Positions 16,587-23,833 of a stretch of DNA of 62,779 bases are shown here, piece after piece (the stretch's first letter is position 1; the number at the start of each line of letters is the position of its first letter). The notes beneath the pieces are model-generated. The model made no database searches, was not told where the DNA came from, and saw only the letters and a program-made list of their open reading frames with translations. This DNA is from Actinomycetes bacterium (GTDB lineage Bacteria; Actinomycetota; Acidimicrobiia; IMCC26256; PALSA-610). Location: positions 1 to 62,779 of the forward strand of contig JANYBW010000013.1 of NCBI GenBank assembly GCA_025360585.1, in the 5' to 3' direction. A program made the translations under genes and the position numbers.

Positions 16587-18671
16587 ATGGCGCCACAAAC
16601 TCGGGCCGATACCGCACCTTTTCGGCGGCGTCGAGCGGTCGCGGCGACGACAGCATTAGCTGTCGTCGCCACCGTCGCGGTGATCTGGAAAACGGAATCC
16701 TCGTCACCAAAAGTGGCAAGCGGCACCACCACATCGACGGTGAATAACAACGGTGTTGGTGGCTCGTCGTCGACGGCTGCGACCGTTCCAAAGCAGACCA
16801 CCACACTTGCGGCCTTTCACGAAACGTCGATCGCAACATTGGGTCACGCGCTTGCTGATCCCGGAGTCGGTGTCATCGGAAATCAGGTGGTGTTTGCGGG
16901 TGGCCTCGATGCGTCGAGCACTTCGACCGGGCGCATCGGCGCACTCAGCGGAGCGACCGTCAGCTCGCTCGGGACCCTGCCCACAGCGATGCACGATGCG
17001 GCATCGGCCGGATTGAATGGAGCGGTATACCTCTTTGGTGGGGGCACGGCCACCCAACAGCTCGACACCGTGTTTCGGATCGCGGCCGATGGCACTACTA
17101 CGAAAGTCGCGACGTTGCCGAGCCGGTCGTCGGATTCGATTGCTGCGACCATCGGGAGCACCGCCTACGTCGTTGGCGGCTACGACGGCGTGAAGTGGCT
17201 TGACACAATCGTTGCCTTTACACCCGGTGCCGCGCCTCGGGTTGTTGCCCATATGCCAATCGCGCTGCGATATCCAGCAGTTGCCGCATTCAACGGCGCC
17301 ATCGTCATCGCCGGAGGAACGACGCCAACTGTACGCGCTACGAGCGCGATCTACAGTTTTGCGCCAACCACGAAAGCGATCAGCATCATTGGGTCGTTGC
17401 CGAACCCCATCACGCACGCCTCGGCGATTGCCTCAGGCGACGAAGTTGTTGTTCTCGGTGGGTTCAACGGCGCTAAGGCACCGCAGAGCGCAGTGGTTGC
17501 AATTCAGCTGGCCACCAAGCGGATTCGTCGTGCAGGCTCGTTGAGCACGGCGCGTAGCGACACAGGAATTGTCGTTGCGAACGGCAAGATCGTGATCGTC
17601 GGAGGCAAATCGGCTGCGGGTGCCGTTACGACGATCACCGAACTTGTTGCGGCGCGCACCATCGTGCATCAGACGGCATCGAATGTCTACGAACACGCCG
17701 GCGCAGGAATGTTGACTGGCGAAGCCCGTTCGGCCGTCGCTCGCATTTATGTTCCGAACAGCGATTCGAACACCGTCGATGTGATTGACCCGGCGACGTT
17801 CAAAGTGATCGACCATTTCGCGGTCGGCGGTTTGCCACAGCACATCACACCGTCGTGGGATTTCAAGACGCTTTATGTCGACAATGATCAAGGCAATTCA
17901 CTGACACCGATCAATCCGCGTACGGGGAAACCCGGCACACCGATTCCTGTAACCGATCCCTACAACCTGTACTTCACTCCCGACGGTAAATTCGCGATCG
18001 TTGTCGCCGAAGCCCAACACCGATTGGATTTTCGCGACGCGCAGACCTTGAAGGTCGTCAAAGCGGTACCCGTGCCGTGCCGTGGTGTTGACCACATGGA
18101 TTACACCGCGGATGGCACGACAGCCCTCGCGAGTTGCGAGTTCTCGGGGCAGATGTTGATCGTTGATTTGGTACATCAAGGCATTGTGAAAACGATCGAT
18201 CTTCCCAAGCCTGGATCGAAACCGCAAGACGTCAAGCTCTCACCGGACGGCGCGACTTTCTACGTCGCCGATATGGCCAACAACGGTGTGTGGGAGATCA
18301 ACGCGCAAACATTCGCGATCAACACGTTCATGCCCACTGGTGCTGGAACCCATGGCCTGTATCCATCACGCGACGCGAAGAATCTGTACATCTCGAATCG
18401 CGGTAGTGGCACGATCAGCGTGATGAGTTTCGCGACGGGCGCGATTGTTACGACGTGGCGAGTGCCGGGCGGATCTCCCGATATGGGAGGGGTATCCGTC
18501 GATGGAAAAGTCCTTTGGCTATCGGGTCGATACAACGCGGAGGTCTACGCAATCTCCACCACCGATGGCCACCTATTGGCCCGCATCCCAGTCGGGCGAG
18601 GCCCGCACGGATTGAGCGTGTGGCCGCAACCGGGGCGATATTCGATCGGTCACACGGGCATCACGCGGTAA
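16587..18671 (+). CDS. Membrane-anchored kelch / YVTN beta-propeller protein
   Basis: A 694-residue extracytoplasmic protein starting on the base after the permease stop. A basic N-terminus and one hydrophobic segment (about 18-34) serve as signal anchor. Residues about 75-365 hold kelch-like repeats (GAVYLFGGGT, TAYVVGGYDG, GAIVIAGGTTP, DEVVVLGGFNG, GKIVIVGGKS). Residues about 375-690 hold YVTN/lactonase-like repeats (ARIYVPNSDSNTVDVIDP, GATFYVADMANNGVWEI, KNLYISNRGSGTISVM). Two propellers in one chain suggest ligand or protein binding outside the cell. As the last gene of the ABC operon, it may be the complex's receptor or cargo. No enzyme motif is evident. Confidence 0.85.
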   Translation: MAPQTRADTAPFRRRRAVAATTALAVVATVAVIWKTESSSPKVASGTTTSTVNNNGVGGSSSTAATVPKQTTTLAAFHETSIATLGHALADPGVGVIGNQVVFAGGLDASSTSTGRIGALSGATVSSLGTLPTAMHDAASAGLNGAVYLFGGGTATQQLDTVFRIAADGTTTKVATLPSRSSDSIAATIGSTAYVVGGYDGVKWLDTIVAFTPGAAPRVVAHMPIALRYPAVAAFNGAIVIAGGTTPTVRATSAIYSFAPTTKAISIIGSLPNPITHASAIASGDEVVVLGGFNGAKAPQSAVVAIQLATKRIRRAGSLSTARSDTGIVVANGKIVIVGGKSAAGAVTTITELVAARTIVHQTASNVYEHAGAGMLTGEARSAVARIYVPNSDSNTVDVIDPATFKVIDHFAVGGLPQHITPSWDFKTLYVDNDQGNSLTPINPRTGKPGTPIPVTDPYNLYFTPDGKFAIVVAEAQHRLDFRDAQTLKVVKAVPVPCRGVDHMDYTADGTTALASCEFSGQMLIVDLVHQGIVKTIDLPKPGSKPQDVKLSPDGATFYVADMANNGVWEINAQTFAINTFMPTGAGTHGLYPSRDAKNLYISNRGSGTISVMSFATGAIVTTWRVPGGSPDMGGVSVDGKVLWLSGRYNAEVYAISTTDGHLLARIPVGRGPHGLSVWPQPGRYSIGHTGITR

Positions 18672-18679
18672 CCGATTCG

Positions 18680-18709
18680 GTTGTTGGGTGGCTGGTTGTT
18701 GGGTGGCTG
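18680..18709 (+). repeat. 15-bp tandem duplication
   Basis: GTTGTTGGGTGGCTG occurs twice in direct succession (18680-18694 and 18695-18709) in the spacer just after the beta-propeller gene and before its terminator. Confidence 0.8.
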
Positions 18710-18710
18710 G

Positions 18711-18734
18711 GCCCACTGCCCGTGGGCTCGTTTT
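18711..18734 (+). terminator. Intrinsic terminator of the ABC/beta-propeller operon
   Basis: GCCCAC TGCCC GTGGGC forms a 6-bp stem with a 5-nt loop, followed after three bases by TTTT (18731-18734). It lies 40 bp after the beta-propeller stop, in the direction of that operon, and before the convergent MBL gene. Confidence 0.7.
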
Positions 18735-18763
18735 GCGGCTGCGCGGTCGCTGCGTAGATTTGG

Positions 18764-20047
18764 TCAGCTAGTTTGCGAATCGATGATGTGCTGATACCGG
18801 CCGCGTTGGTGACGAAGGTAGCCACTTTCCCAGAAGCTTTCATCGCCATGCTCGATGAGCATGTCGTGCGCCTGCACCGCGACTGCCGCGGCCTCAACGT
18901 CATTAGCGCTATTAGCCAACACCGCTTCGGCGAGGTGCAACGCCTGGACAGTTTGGCCGTCTGCGAGTTGCGTACGCGCGAGTTGCAATGCGGTAGGCGC
19001 CCCAATGTTGGCAACCAGAGCGGACAACGTTGTGCGCGGATCCACGGGATACATCTCGGTGCTGGATTGCAACCGGAACCAACCGACGTAGCTCTCCCAG
19101 ATCGTGCGGACGCCCCACGCAACCTTCGCGTATCCCTGGCCAACCCGAAGGTTTGCGGGCAAGGTCACCTCGTGCACGATCGTGTCGATGTCGATGCCCT
19201 TGTTGATGCGTTCGAGAGTTTCGTAGTGCACGTACTCGACTGCGTCGTGCAATCGGGCAAGTGCTGCATCGATCAGCGCCTTGCCGCGAATTGGTGTACT
19301 TCTTCCGACGATGAGGGTTTCGAGTTGGAGCTCACGAACCCGCCGCACCGAAGCTAGATAGGGCTCAACAAAACGGTAACGGTCACCGCGCAATGTATTG
19401 AGGTTCGGGAAATGGGGGAACAGCGGACCAAACAAATTGCTCACGAGCGCGGTGCGGTGCTGCGGCAACCAAACCGTCAGTGAATCGATGGTTTCGCCGG
19501 TGGTTGCGAGCAGCTCGATGTCGAGTTCACCGACCCGTAATGCCATGCGATCGTTGAAGCTGAGATCCGGGACGGGTCGATCTTGGATTACTGCAACACC
19601 TGGGTTTTCTTTGATGAACCGGCGAATGACGGTGCCACTGATGTCGAACCAAATTTGTGCGGTGCTCATTCGCAGCGCTTGGATCCGCGCGTCGTCGGCC
19701 TGGCAGGCCTGGTTGTTGGCTTGCGCAACGTATTTCGTTTCGGGGCCGCGAAAAAGATGGACGCCCCCGACGTGGTCGACATGGGCCTGCGTCGTGATGA
19801 TGTATGGGGTCGGGCCAGGACACGCCATGTCGAAAAGCCGCTTGTGGTGCAGCGCTTCGTAGCCCATCCCAGTGTTGACGATCACGCGGCCTGCCGCAGT
19901 CACGATCATGTACGCCGCAGTTGCTCCATTGGATTGAAATATGAAACCGGGCTCGATCTCAATGGCGACATTGTCGTAATTGTGCGCAAGAAGTTCTTTG
20001 CCGCCGCGGGTGTCGATGAGGAGATCGACTTGTTCTTGGATGCTCAT
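18764..20047 (-). CDS. MBL-fold alkylsulfatase-like hydrolase
   Basis: A 427-residue protein of the SdsA1/BDS1-like metallo-beta-lactamase group. The metal motif reads TTQAHVDHVGG, so the first His of HxHxDH is Gln. NLNTLRGDRYR matches a segment conserved in linear alkylsulfatases (usually NLYTLRGA). IWESYVGWFRLQ matches the alkylsulfatase dimerisation domain. A C-terminal helical region (QLARTQLADGQTVQAL) resembles the alkylsulfatase SCP-2-adjacent part, but no full SCP-2 domain is present. The family hydrolyses alkyl sulfate esters; the Gln leaves activity uncertain. It overlaps the sulfotransferase gene (ATGA at 20047-20044), linking sulfate addition and removal in one operon. Confidence 0.75.
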   Translation of the reverse strand: MSIQEQVDLLIDTRGGKELLAHNYDNVAIEIEPGFIFQSNGATAAYMIVTAAGRVIVNTGMGYEALHHKRLFDMACPGPTPYIITTQAHVDHVGGVHLFRGPETKYVAQANNQACQADDARIQALRMSTAQIWFDISGTVIRRFIKENPGVAVIQDRPVPDLSFNDRMALRVGELDIELLATTGETIDSLTVWLPQHRTALVSNLFGPLFPHFPNLNTLRGDRYRFVEPYLASVRRVRELQLETLIVGRSTPIRGKALIDAALARLHDAVEYVHYETLERINKGIDIDTIVHEVTLPANLRVGQGYAKVAWGVRTIWESYVGWFRLQSSTEMYPVDPRTTLSALVANIGAPTALQLARTQLADGQTVQALHLAEAVLANSANDVEAAAVAVQAHDMLIEHGDESFWESGYLRHQRGRYQHIIDSQTS

Positions 20048-21297
20048 TGCACTTCAACTTTCACGGGAAATCGATTGAGATAGAAATCGAATGCGGCACG
20101 TACGTCGTGAGGTGCTACGTCGAAATCGTTGCGGAGGTCGTACATCACTTGGCCGTCTTTGCCTCGCGAGTGGGCTTCGAGGTATGCCGCGATTTCGGCT
20201 CGCGCTCGTGCGGTCATTGGGAGCCGGGCTACTTCATAGATCCGATCGACCATGGCAAGGTCATCGGCCATGAATTCGTGGAACAGCACGTCGATGGTGC
20301 GGTCTGCCGGAAGTATCGAACGGTCGCGTATCGATGCAGTGAGGAGCCGATGAACACGGTCCGTCCAGTACTCGAGATACCACTGTGGATCGGGGGTGCG
20401 ATAGCTCATCCGCGCGCCATAGGTGAGCATCGTGATCGCGCTTTGAATTACCGAAACTGGATCGCGGTGCGTCATCACGATCGTTGCATCCGGAAACGTG
20501 TCCAGCAGCGGGCCGAGCTGTTCTAAATGTTGTGGTGATTTGAGAATCCATCGCTCTCGTGGGCGTTGGAACTGCAAAATCTTCAACATTGTTCGTAGGT
20601 ATTGGTAATGCGGTTTCTGATCGTGCGCAAGGTAATAGTCGCGCCAACGCGGCGCTCGGGTCACCCACTCTTGGTTATAGCTCGTGAAATCAGGGAGTTG
20701 GAGCTCGAGTTCTTCGTGGATGTGATCGGGAGCCATGGGATGCATCGCCGCAATCATGGGCGCGTTATCGAGCATTGCTAGCCAGGTTGCGTTGCAGCGA
20801 TGCCACCGCGGCTCGTGGCCGTCCGCGTCGGCAGGTTCACCAGCGATCGGAATCGGTTCTTGGCCTTCCCACAGCGGCATGGATCGCAGGCGCGTATCGG
20901 CTGCAATCAGATTCACGAGATGGGTAGTGCCGGAGCGCGGGAGCCCGACCACGATGATGGGCGCGACGATTTGCTGATCGTGCACTTCGGGATGTGCGGC
21001 GACGAAATCATTGATACGAACGCGTGCCGTCGCGTTGCGTACGCAGTCGTTGAAGACCAACATTCGGCCAAGGCCAGTGCGTTGATCATCGTGATCGACC
21101 TCGTCGAGCCACAGTGCTAAGCGTTCCCGAAAGTCTTGCGGACCAAAGTTGTCGCTGTTGGCTCTCGCTGTCGCGGCATCGAGCACTGCTTGTACCGAAA
21201 GCTCGGTATGGACCTTCTCGCCGAAATCGATGCCCATTTGCTGGCCGGGAGTGAGGACGGGATTGCAAAGATCAGGGATACGAATTGGCTCGGGCAT
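20044..21297 (-). CDS. PAPS-dependent sulfotransferase family protein
   Basis: A 417-residue protein. The PAPS 5'-phosphosulfate loop is PIIVVGLPRSGTTHLVNLIA (about 114-133). A 3'-phosphate-binding segment is IVMTHRDPVSVIQSAITML. The rest (HEFMADDLAMVDRIYEVARL, KDGQVMYDLRNDF) matches the sulfotransferase-3-like proteins common in mycobacteria and Acidimicrobiia. It would transfer sulfate from PAPS to a hydroxyl of a lipid or secondary metabolite. The SDR ends 12 bp upstream and the alkylsulfatase-like gene overlaps its end, so the three are one operon. There is no signal peptide, so it is cytosolic. Confidence 0.85.
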   Translation of the reverse strand: MPEPIRIPDLCNPVLTPGQQMGIDFGEKVHTELSVQAVLDAATARANSDNFGPQDFRERLALWLDEVDHDDQRTGLGRMLVFNDCVRNATARVRINDFVAAHPEVHDQQIVAPIIVVGLPRSGTTHLVNLIAADTRLRSMPLWEGQEPIPIAGEPADADGHEPRWHRCNATWLAMLDNAPMIAAMHPMAPDHIHEELELQLPDFTSYNQEWVTRAPRWRDYYLAHDQKPHYQYLRTMLKILQFQRPRERWILKSPQHLEQLGPLLDTFPDATIVMTHRDPVSVIQSAITMLTYGARMSYRTPDPQWYLEYWTDRVHRLLTASIRDRSILPADRTIDVLFHEFMADDLAMVDRIYEVARLPMTARARAEIAAYLEAHSRGKDGQVMYDLRNDFDVAPHDVRAAFDFYLNRFPVKVEVQ

Positions 21298-21309
21298 CGG
21301 TACGCCTCC

Positions 21310-22059
21310 TTACCCTTGCGCGGAAAAGCCGCCGTCGACGACGAGCGTGTGGCCGGTGATATAACGCGCTCCGGGAGACGCAAGGAACATTGCGGCAGGT
21401 GCGATATCGCTGGGCGTTCCGAAGCGTTGCGCCGGTGTGCGGTCCATCATTGGCTTGGTCATCGGTTCGTAACTCAGCATCGGCGCAGTCATGTTGGATT
21501 CGATGAGGCCCGGAGCGATTGCGTTGACGCGAATGTTGTCGCGGGCCCAACTCACCGCGAGGGTCTTGGTCATCTGTACGACTCCGCCCTTGGCGGCTCC
21601 GTACCCAGGCACAATCTCGAGGCCGAAAAAGCTCGTCATCGAACCCATGTTGATCACGCTGCCACCGCCGTCGATCGTTGATGCCGACAGCATCGGTTTG
21701 CACGCCTGGGCCAATCGAAACGGCGCGATGAGATTGATCGCGAGCGTTGTTTCGAACACTCCCGGATCCCATTCACTCTTTCCGCCAGGAAGATTCTGCC
21801 CCGCGTTGTTCACCAGAATATCGAGCTCGCTGAAATTTGCGGCGAGGTCGTCGATTGCGTCCGCCGCTTGCAAGATGCACTGATGATACGAAAAGGCGCT
21901 GAGATTATTGCCGTAATCGCTCGCCTGGGCTTTGGTTCCCGTGATTGAAACCTCGGCGCCGGCGGCCGCGAACGCCGACGCGATGCCGTATCCGATGCCG
22001 TTAGACCCGCCGGTTACAAGCACTCGCGCGCCCGTGAAGTTATAAGTAATGTCAGCCAC
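21310..22059 (-). CDS. SDR-family oxidoreductase
   Basis: A 249-residue classical short-chain dehydrogenase. The NAD(P) motif is TGGSNGIGYGI, the structural motif NNAGQN, catalytic Ser in INMGSMTS, Tyr/Lys in GYGAAKGG, and the C-terminus ITGHTLVVDGGFSAQG. It probably oxidises or reduces an alcohol/ketone. As the first gene of the sulfotransferase-sulfatase operon, it may produce or remove the hydroxyl that is sulfated. It is divergent from a VOC protein gene 23 bp away. Confidence 0.87.
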   Translation of the reverse strand: MADITYNFTGARVLVTGGSNGIGYGIASAFAAAGAEVSITGTKAQASDYGNNLSAFSYHQCILQAADAIDDLAANFSELDILVNNAGQNLPGGKSEWDPGVFETTLAINLIAPFRLAQACKPMLSASTIDGGGSVINMGSMTSFFGLEIVPGYGAAKGGVVQMTKTLAVSWARDNIRVNAIAPGLIESNMTAPMLSYEPMTKPMMDRTPAQRFGTPSDIAPAAMFLASPGARYITGHTLVVDGGFSAQG

Positions 22060-22082
22060 GTCGGCACCCTAAGGAGAATCCA

Positions 22083-22613
22083 GTGAATTCAGCAAACGCG
22101 TCACCGTTACCAGGGGCGATTCGCCAGAACGCGTACGTTGTGCCGGATCTTGAAGCCGCGATCGACGGCTGGTTGGCGCTTGGAATTGGGCCGTGGATCA
22201 AACTTCCCGTCGTGCCGTACGCCACGACCTACCGCGGTGCGATCGTGCATCCTGAGCTGCTCACCGCATTTGCAAATTCTGGCGATCTGCAGATCGAACT
22301 CATTCAACAACTCGACAGCGGCCCGAGCATCTACCGCGAGTTTCTCGACGCGGGGCTGACCGGATTTCATCACCTCGCTTGGTGGGCTGACGATTTCGAT
22401 GGGTTCACCGCTGCGGCTTCGGCGGCTGGATGGTCGGCGATCTACGGCGGTGAAGCCGGCGGAATCGCTCGGTTTGCCTACTTCGACAACCCCTACGGGT
22501 CGAGCACGTGCATCGAGGTCATGGAGCTCAACGACGCGACGGGTTGGATGATGCGACACGTGCGGGACGCTTCGGCCGAATGGGACGGCACCGACCCGAT
22601 CCGCAGCCTCTAG
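22083..22613 (+). CDS. VOC-superfamily (glyoxalase-like) protein
   Basis: A 176-residue protein with the vicinal oxygen chelate fold. It begins IRQNAYVVPDLEAAIDGWLA, with further motifs GFHHLAWWADDFDGF and YFDNPYGSSTCIEVMEL (Glu ligand). These suit a metal-dependent isomerase, dioxygenase or lyase such as methylmalonyl-CoA epimerase relatives; the exact reaction is unknown. Start is GTG 22083, preceded by AAGGAG at good spacing. It reads away from the SDR/sulfotransferase operon through a very short promoter region. Confidence 0.8.
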   Translation: MNSANASPLPGAIRQNAYVVPDLEAAIDGWLALGIGPWIKLPVVPYATTYRGAIVHPELLTAFANSGDLQIELIQQLDSGPSIYREFLDAGLTGFHHLAWWADDFDGFTAAASAAGWSAIYGGEAGGIARFAYFDNPYGSSTCIEVMELNDATGWMMRHVRDASAEWDGTDPIRSL

Positions 22614-22623
22614 CAACTCGCGC

Positions 22624-22870
22624 TTGGTACTGCGTTCGCGGCGGCGTGGGGAGCGACTGTCGTACCATTGCAGTTCGTTGGTACTGCGTTCGCCGCGACG
22701 CCGGGAGCGACTGTCGTACCATTGCGCTTGGTACTGCGTTCACCGCGGACTGGGGAGCGACTGTCGCACCATTGCGCTTGGTACTGCGTTGGCCGCGACG
22801 CCGGGAGCGACTGTCGCACCATTGCGCTTGGTACTGCGTTCACCGCGGCGCCGGGAGTGACTGTCGTACC
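22624..22870. repeat. Array of five ~50-bp palindromic units
   Basis: Five units begin with TTGGTACTGCGTT at 22624, 22678, 22728, 22778 and 22828 and end with GACTGTCGTACCA or GACTGTCGCACCA. Spacing is 54 then 50 bp. Each unit is bounded by inverted TGGTAC/GTACCA arms (GCACCA in two units), so each may fold as a hairpin. The core alternates between GCCGCGACGCCGGGAGC and ACCGCGGACTGGGGAGC types. Open frames through it are by-products of the repeat. Related elements occur at 23779-23827, 40501-40549 and 41097-41145. Confidence 0.85.
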
Positions 22871-23060
22871 AGGTGCCTCGATGACACACCGAGATTTGGA
22901 TGCGAAGGGGAGTTCATGGCAAATGACACTGAGCAGGGCAACGACACGATCGACCGTTAGCGTTTCTCAATCGGGTGAGGAATGATCGTGTTGATGTCGA
23001 TGATCTAATACTGCGTGTGCCGATTTGGGGCGGTCGGGCCCAGGTTGTTGCGGAGCTTGG

Positions 23061-23221
23061 TGGATTCCGAACGAGCGCATCGATCGCGTATTGCTACCTG
23101 CCATCAGCCCACGCAGCCTTTGGGAACTGCGGTCGCTATCGATATTTTCGGCACGTGGGTGAATGGCACCATCACGAGAGAGCCGTTGTACGACCCCACC
23201 GCCGAACGGATCCGCGCCTAA
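23061..23221 (+). pseudogene. Frameshifted remnant of a GcvT-family C-terminal domain
   Basis: One frame encodes TSASIAYCYLPSAHAAFG up to about 23124. Another frame, from about 23123, continues GTAVAIDIFGTWVNGTITRE then PLYDPTAERIRA and stops at 23221. Joined, they read as the end of an aminomethyltransferase / dimethylglycine-dehydrogenase C-terminal barrel (family pattern FG..V...V..EPLYDP..ERIRA). No catalytic N-terminal part is present upstream, where the repeat array lies. It is a scrap of a former folate-dependent enzyme. The remaining 22871-23300 sequence shows nothing else. Confidence 0.55.
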
Positions 23222-23300
23222 TCGCGCGACAGCTTCGGTACGGAGTTGACCGCGACGTGAGGTGGCGACCGTTGTTGCAAACGGGCTGGCAACGTTGAAC

Positions 23301-23750
23301 TCAAGCGGTGACGATTTCCTCAATACGTTCGAGGGTTTTCGTCATCGCTTCGACGGTGCGCTTGCGTGCTGGCTTGACGATGGCCTTGATCTTTTCTTGG
23401 CTGATGTCCCAGCTTTCGCGCACGATGGTGCCACCCTCGGTCGGTTCGAGTTCGTAACGCCAGATGCGGCCGCCGCCGAACTTGCCGGCGATGCCCGAAG
23501 GCGCGCTCTGCCACGCAATCACGCGGTTGGGCTCGAACTCCACAACTGTGCTGACCATCGAGTATTTGATTCCGACCTTCATATTCATGCCGAACTTGCT
23601 GCCGAGCTGGATCGTTTCGGGCAAGTCTTTTGCGGTCAAGACCGTGCCGGAACCATCGATTTCGTGATGCCGCGACGGATTCGCGATTAACGCAAAAATC
23701 GCTTCCGCGGGGGCAGGAATAAACCGTTCGACGATCTCTTTGTCGCTCAT
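23301..23750 (-). CDS. SRPBCC-family protein
   Basis: A 149-residue single-domain START-like protein: IVERFIPAPAEAIFALIANP at the N-terminus, central strands IKYSMVSTVVEFEPNRVIAW, RYELEPTEGGTIVRESW, and a long C-terminal helix KRTVEAMTKTLERIEEIV. It probably binds a hydrophobic ligand; no reaction can be assigned. ATG 23750 is chosen because the upstream extension reads through the GGTAC palindrome at 23779-23827. It lies downstream of the helicase gene on the same strand, separated by that palindrome. Confidence 0.8.
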   Translation of the reverse strand: MSDKEIVERFIPAPAEAIFALIANPSRHHEIDGSGTVLTAKDLPETIQLGSKFGMNMKVGIKYSMVSTVVEFEPNRVIAWQSAPSGIAGKFGGGRIWRYELEPTEGGTIVRESWDISQEKIKAIVKPARKRTVEAMTKTLERIEEIVTA

Positions 23751-23778
23751 GGGGCTCAACCGTAGCCCGCTCAGGCGA

Positions 23779-23827
23779 GCCTTGGTACTGCCTCGCCGAG
23801 GCAGAGGCGACATGTCGTACCAAAGCG
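23779..23827. repeat. Single GGTAC/GTACC palindromic element
   Basis: TTGGTACTGCCTCGCCGAGG to GCGACATGTCGTACCAA: inverted arms TTGGTAC/GTACCAA bounding about 28 bp, and an inner TGCCTCG/CGAGGCA stem. It resembles units of the 22624-22870 array and lies between the helicase and SRPBCC genes, where it could stabilise or terminate transcripts. Confidence 0.7.
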
Positions 23828-23833
23828 AGCGGC

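Noticed and set aside
22624-22870. Possible CRISPR array from regularly spaced repeats
   Set aside because: The whole 50-bp unit repeats; there are no unique spacers and no cas genes in the window.
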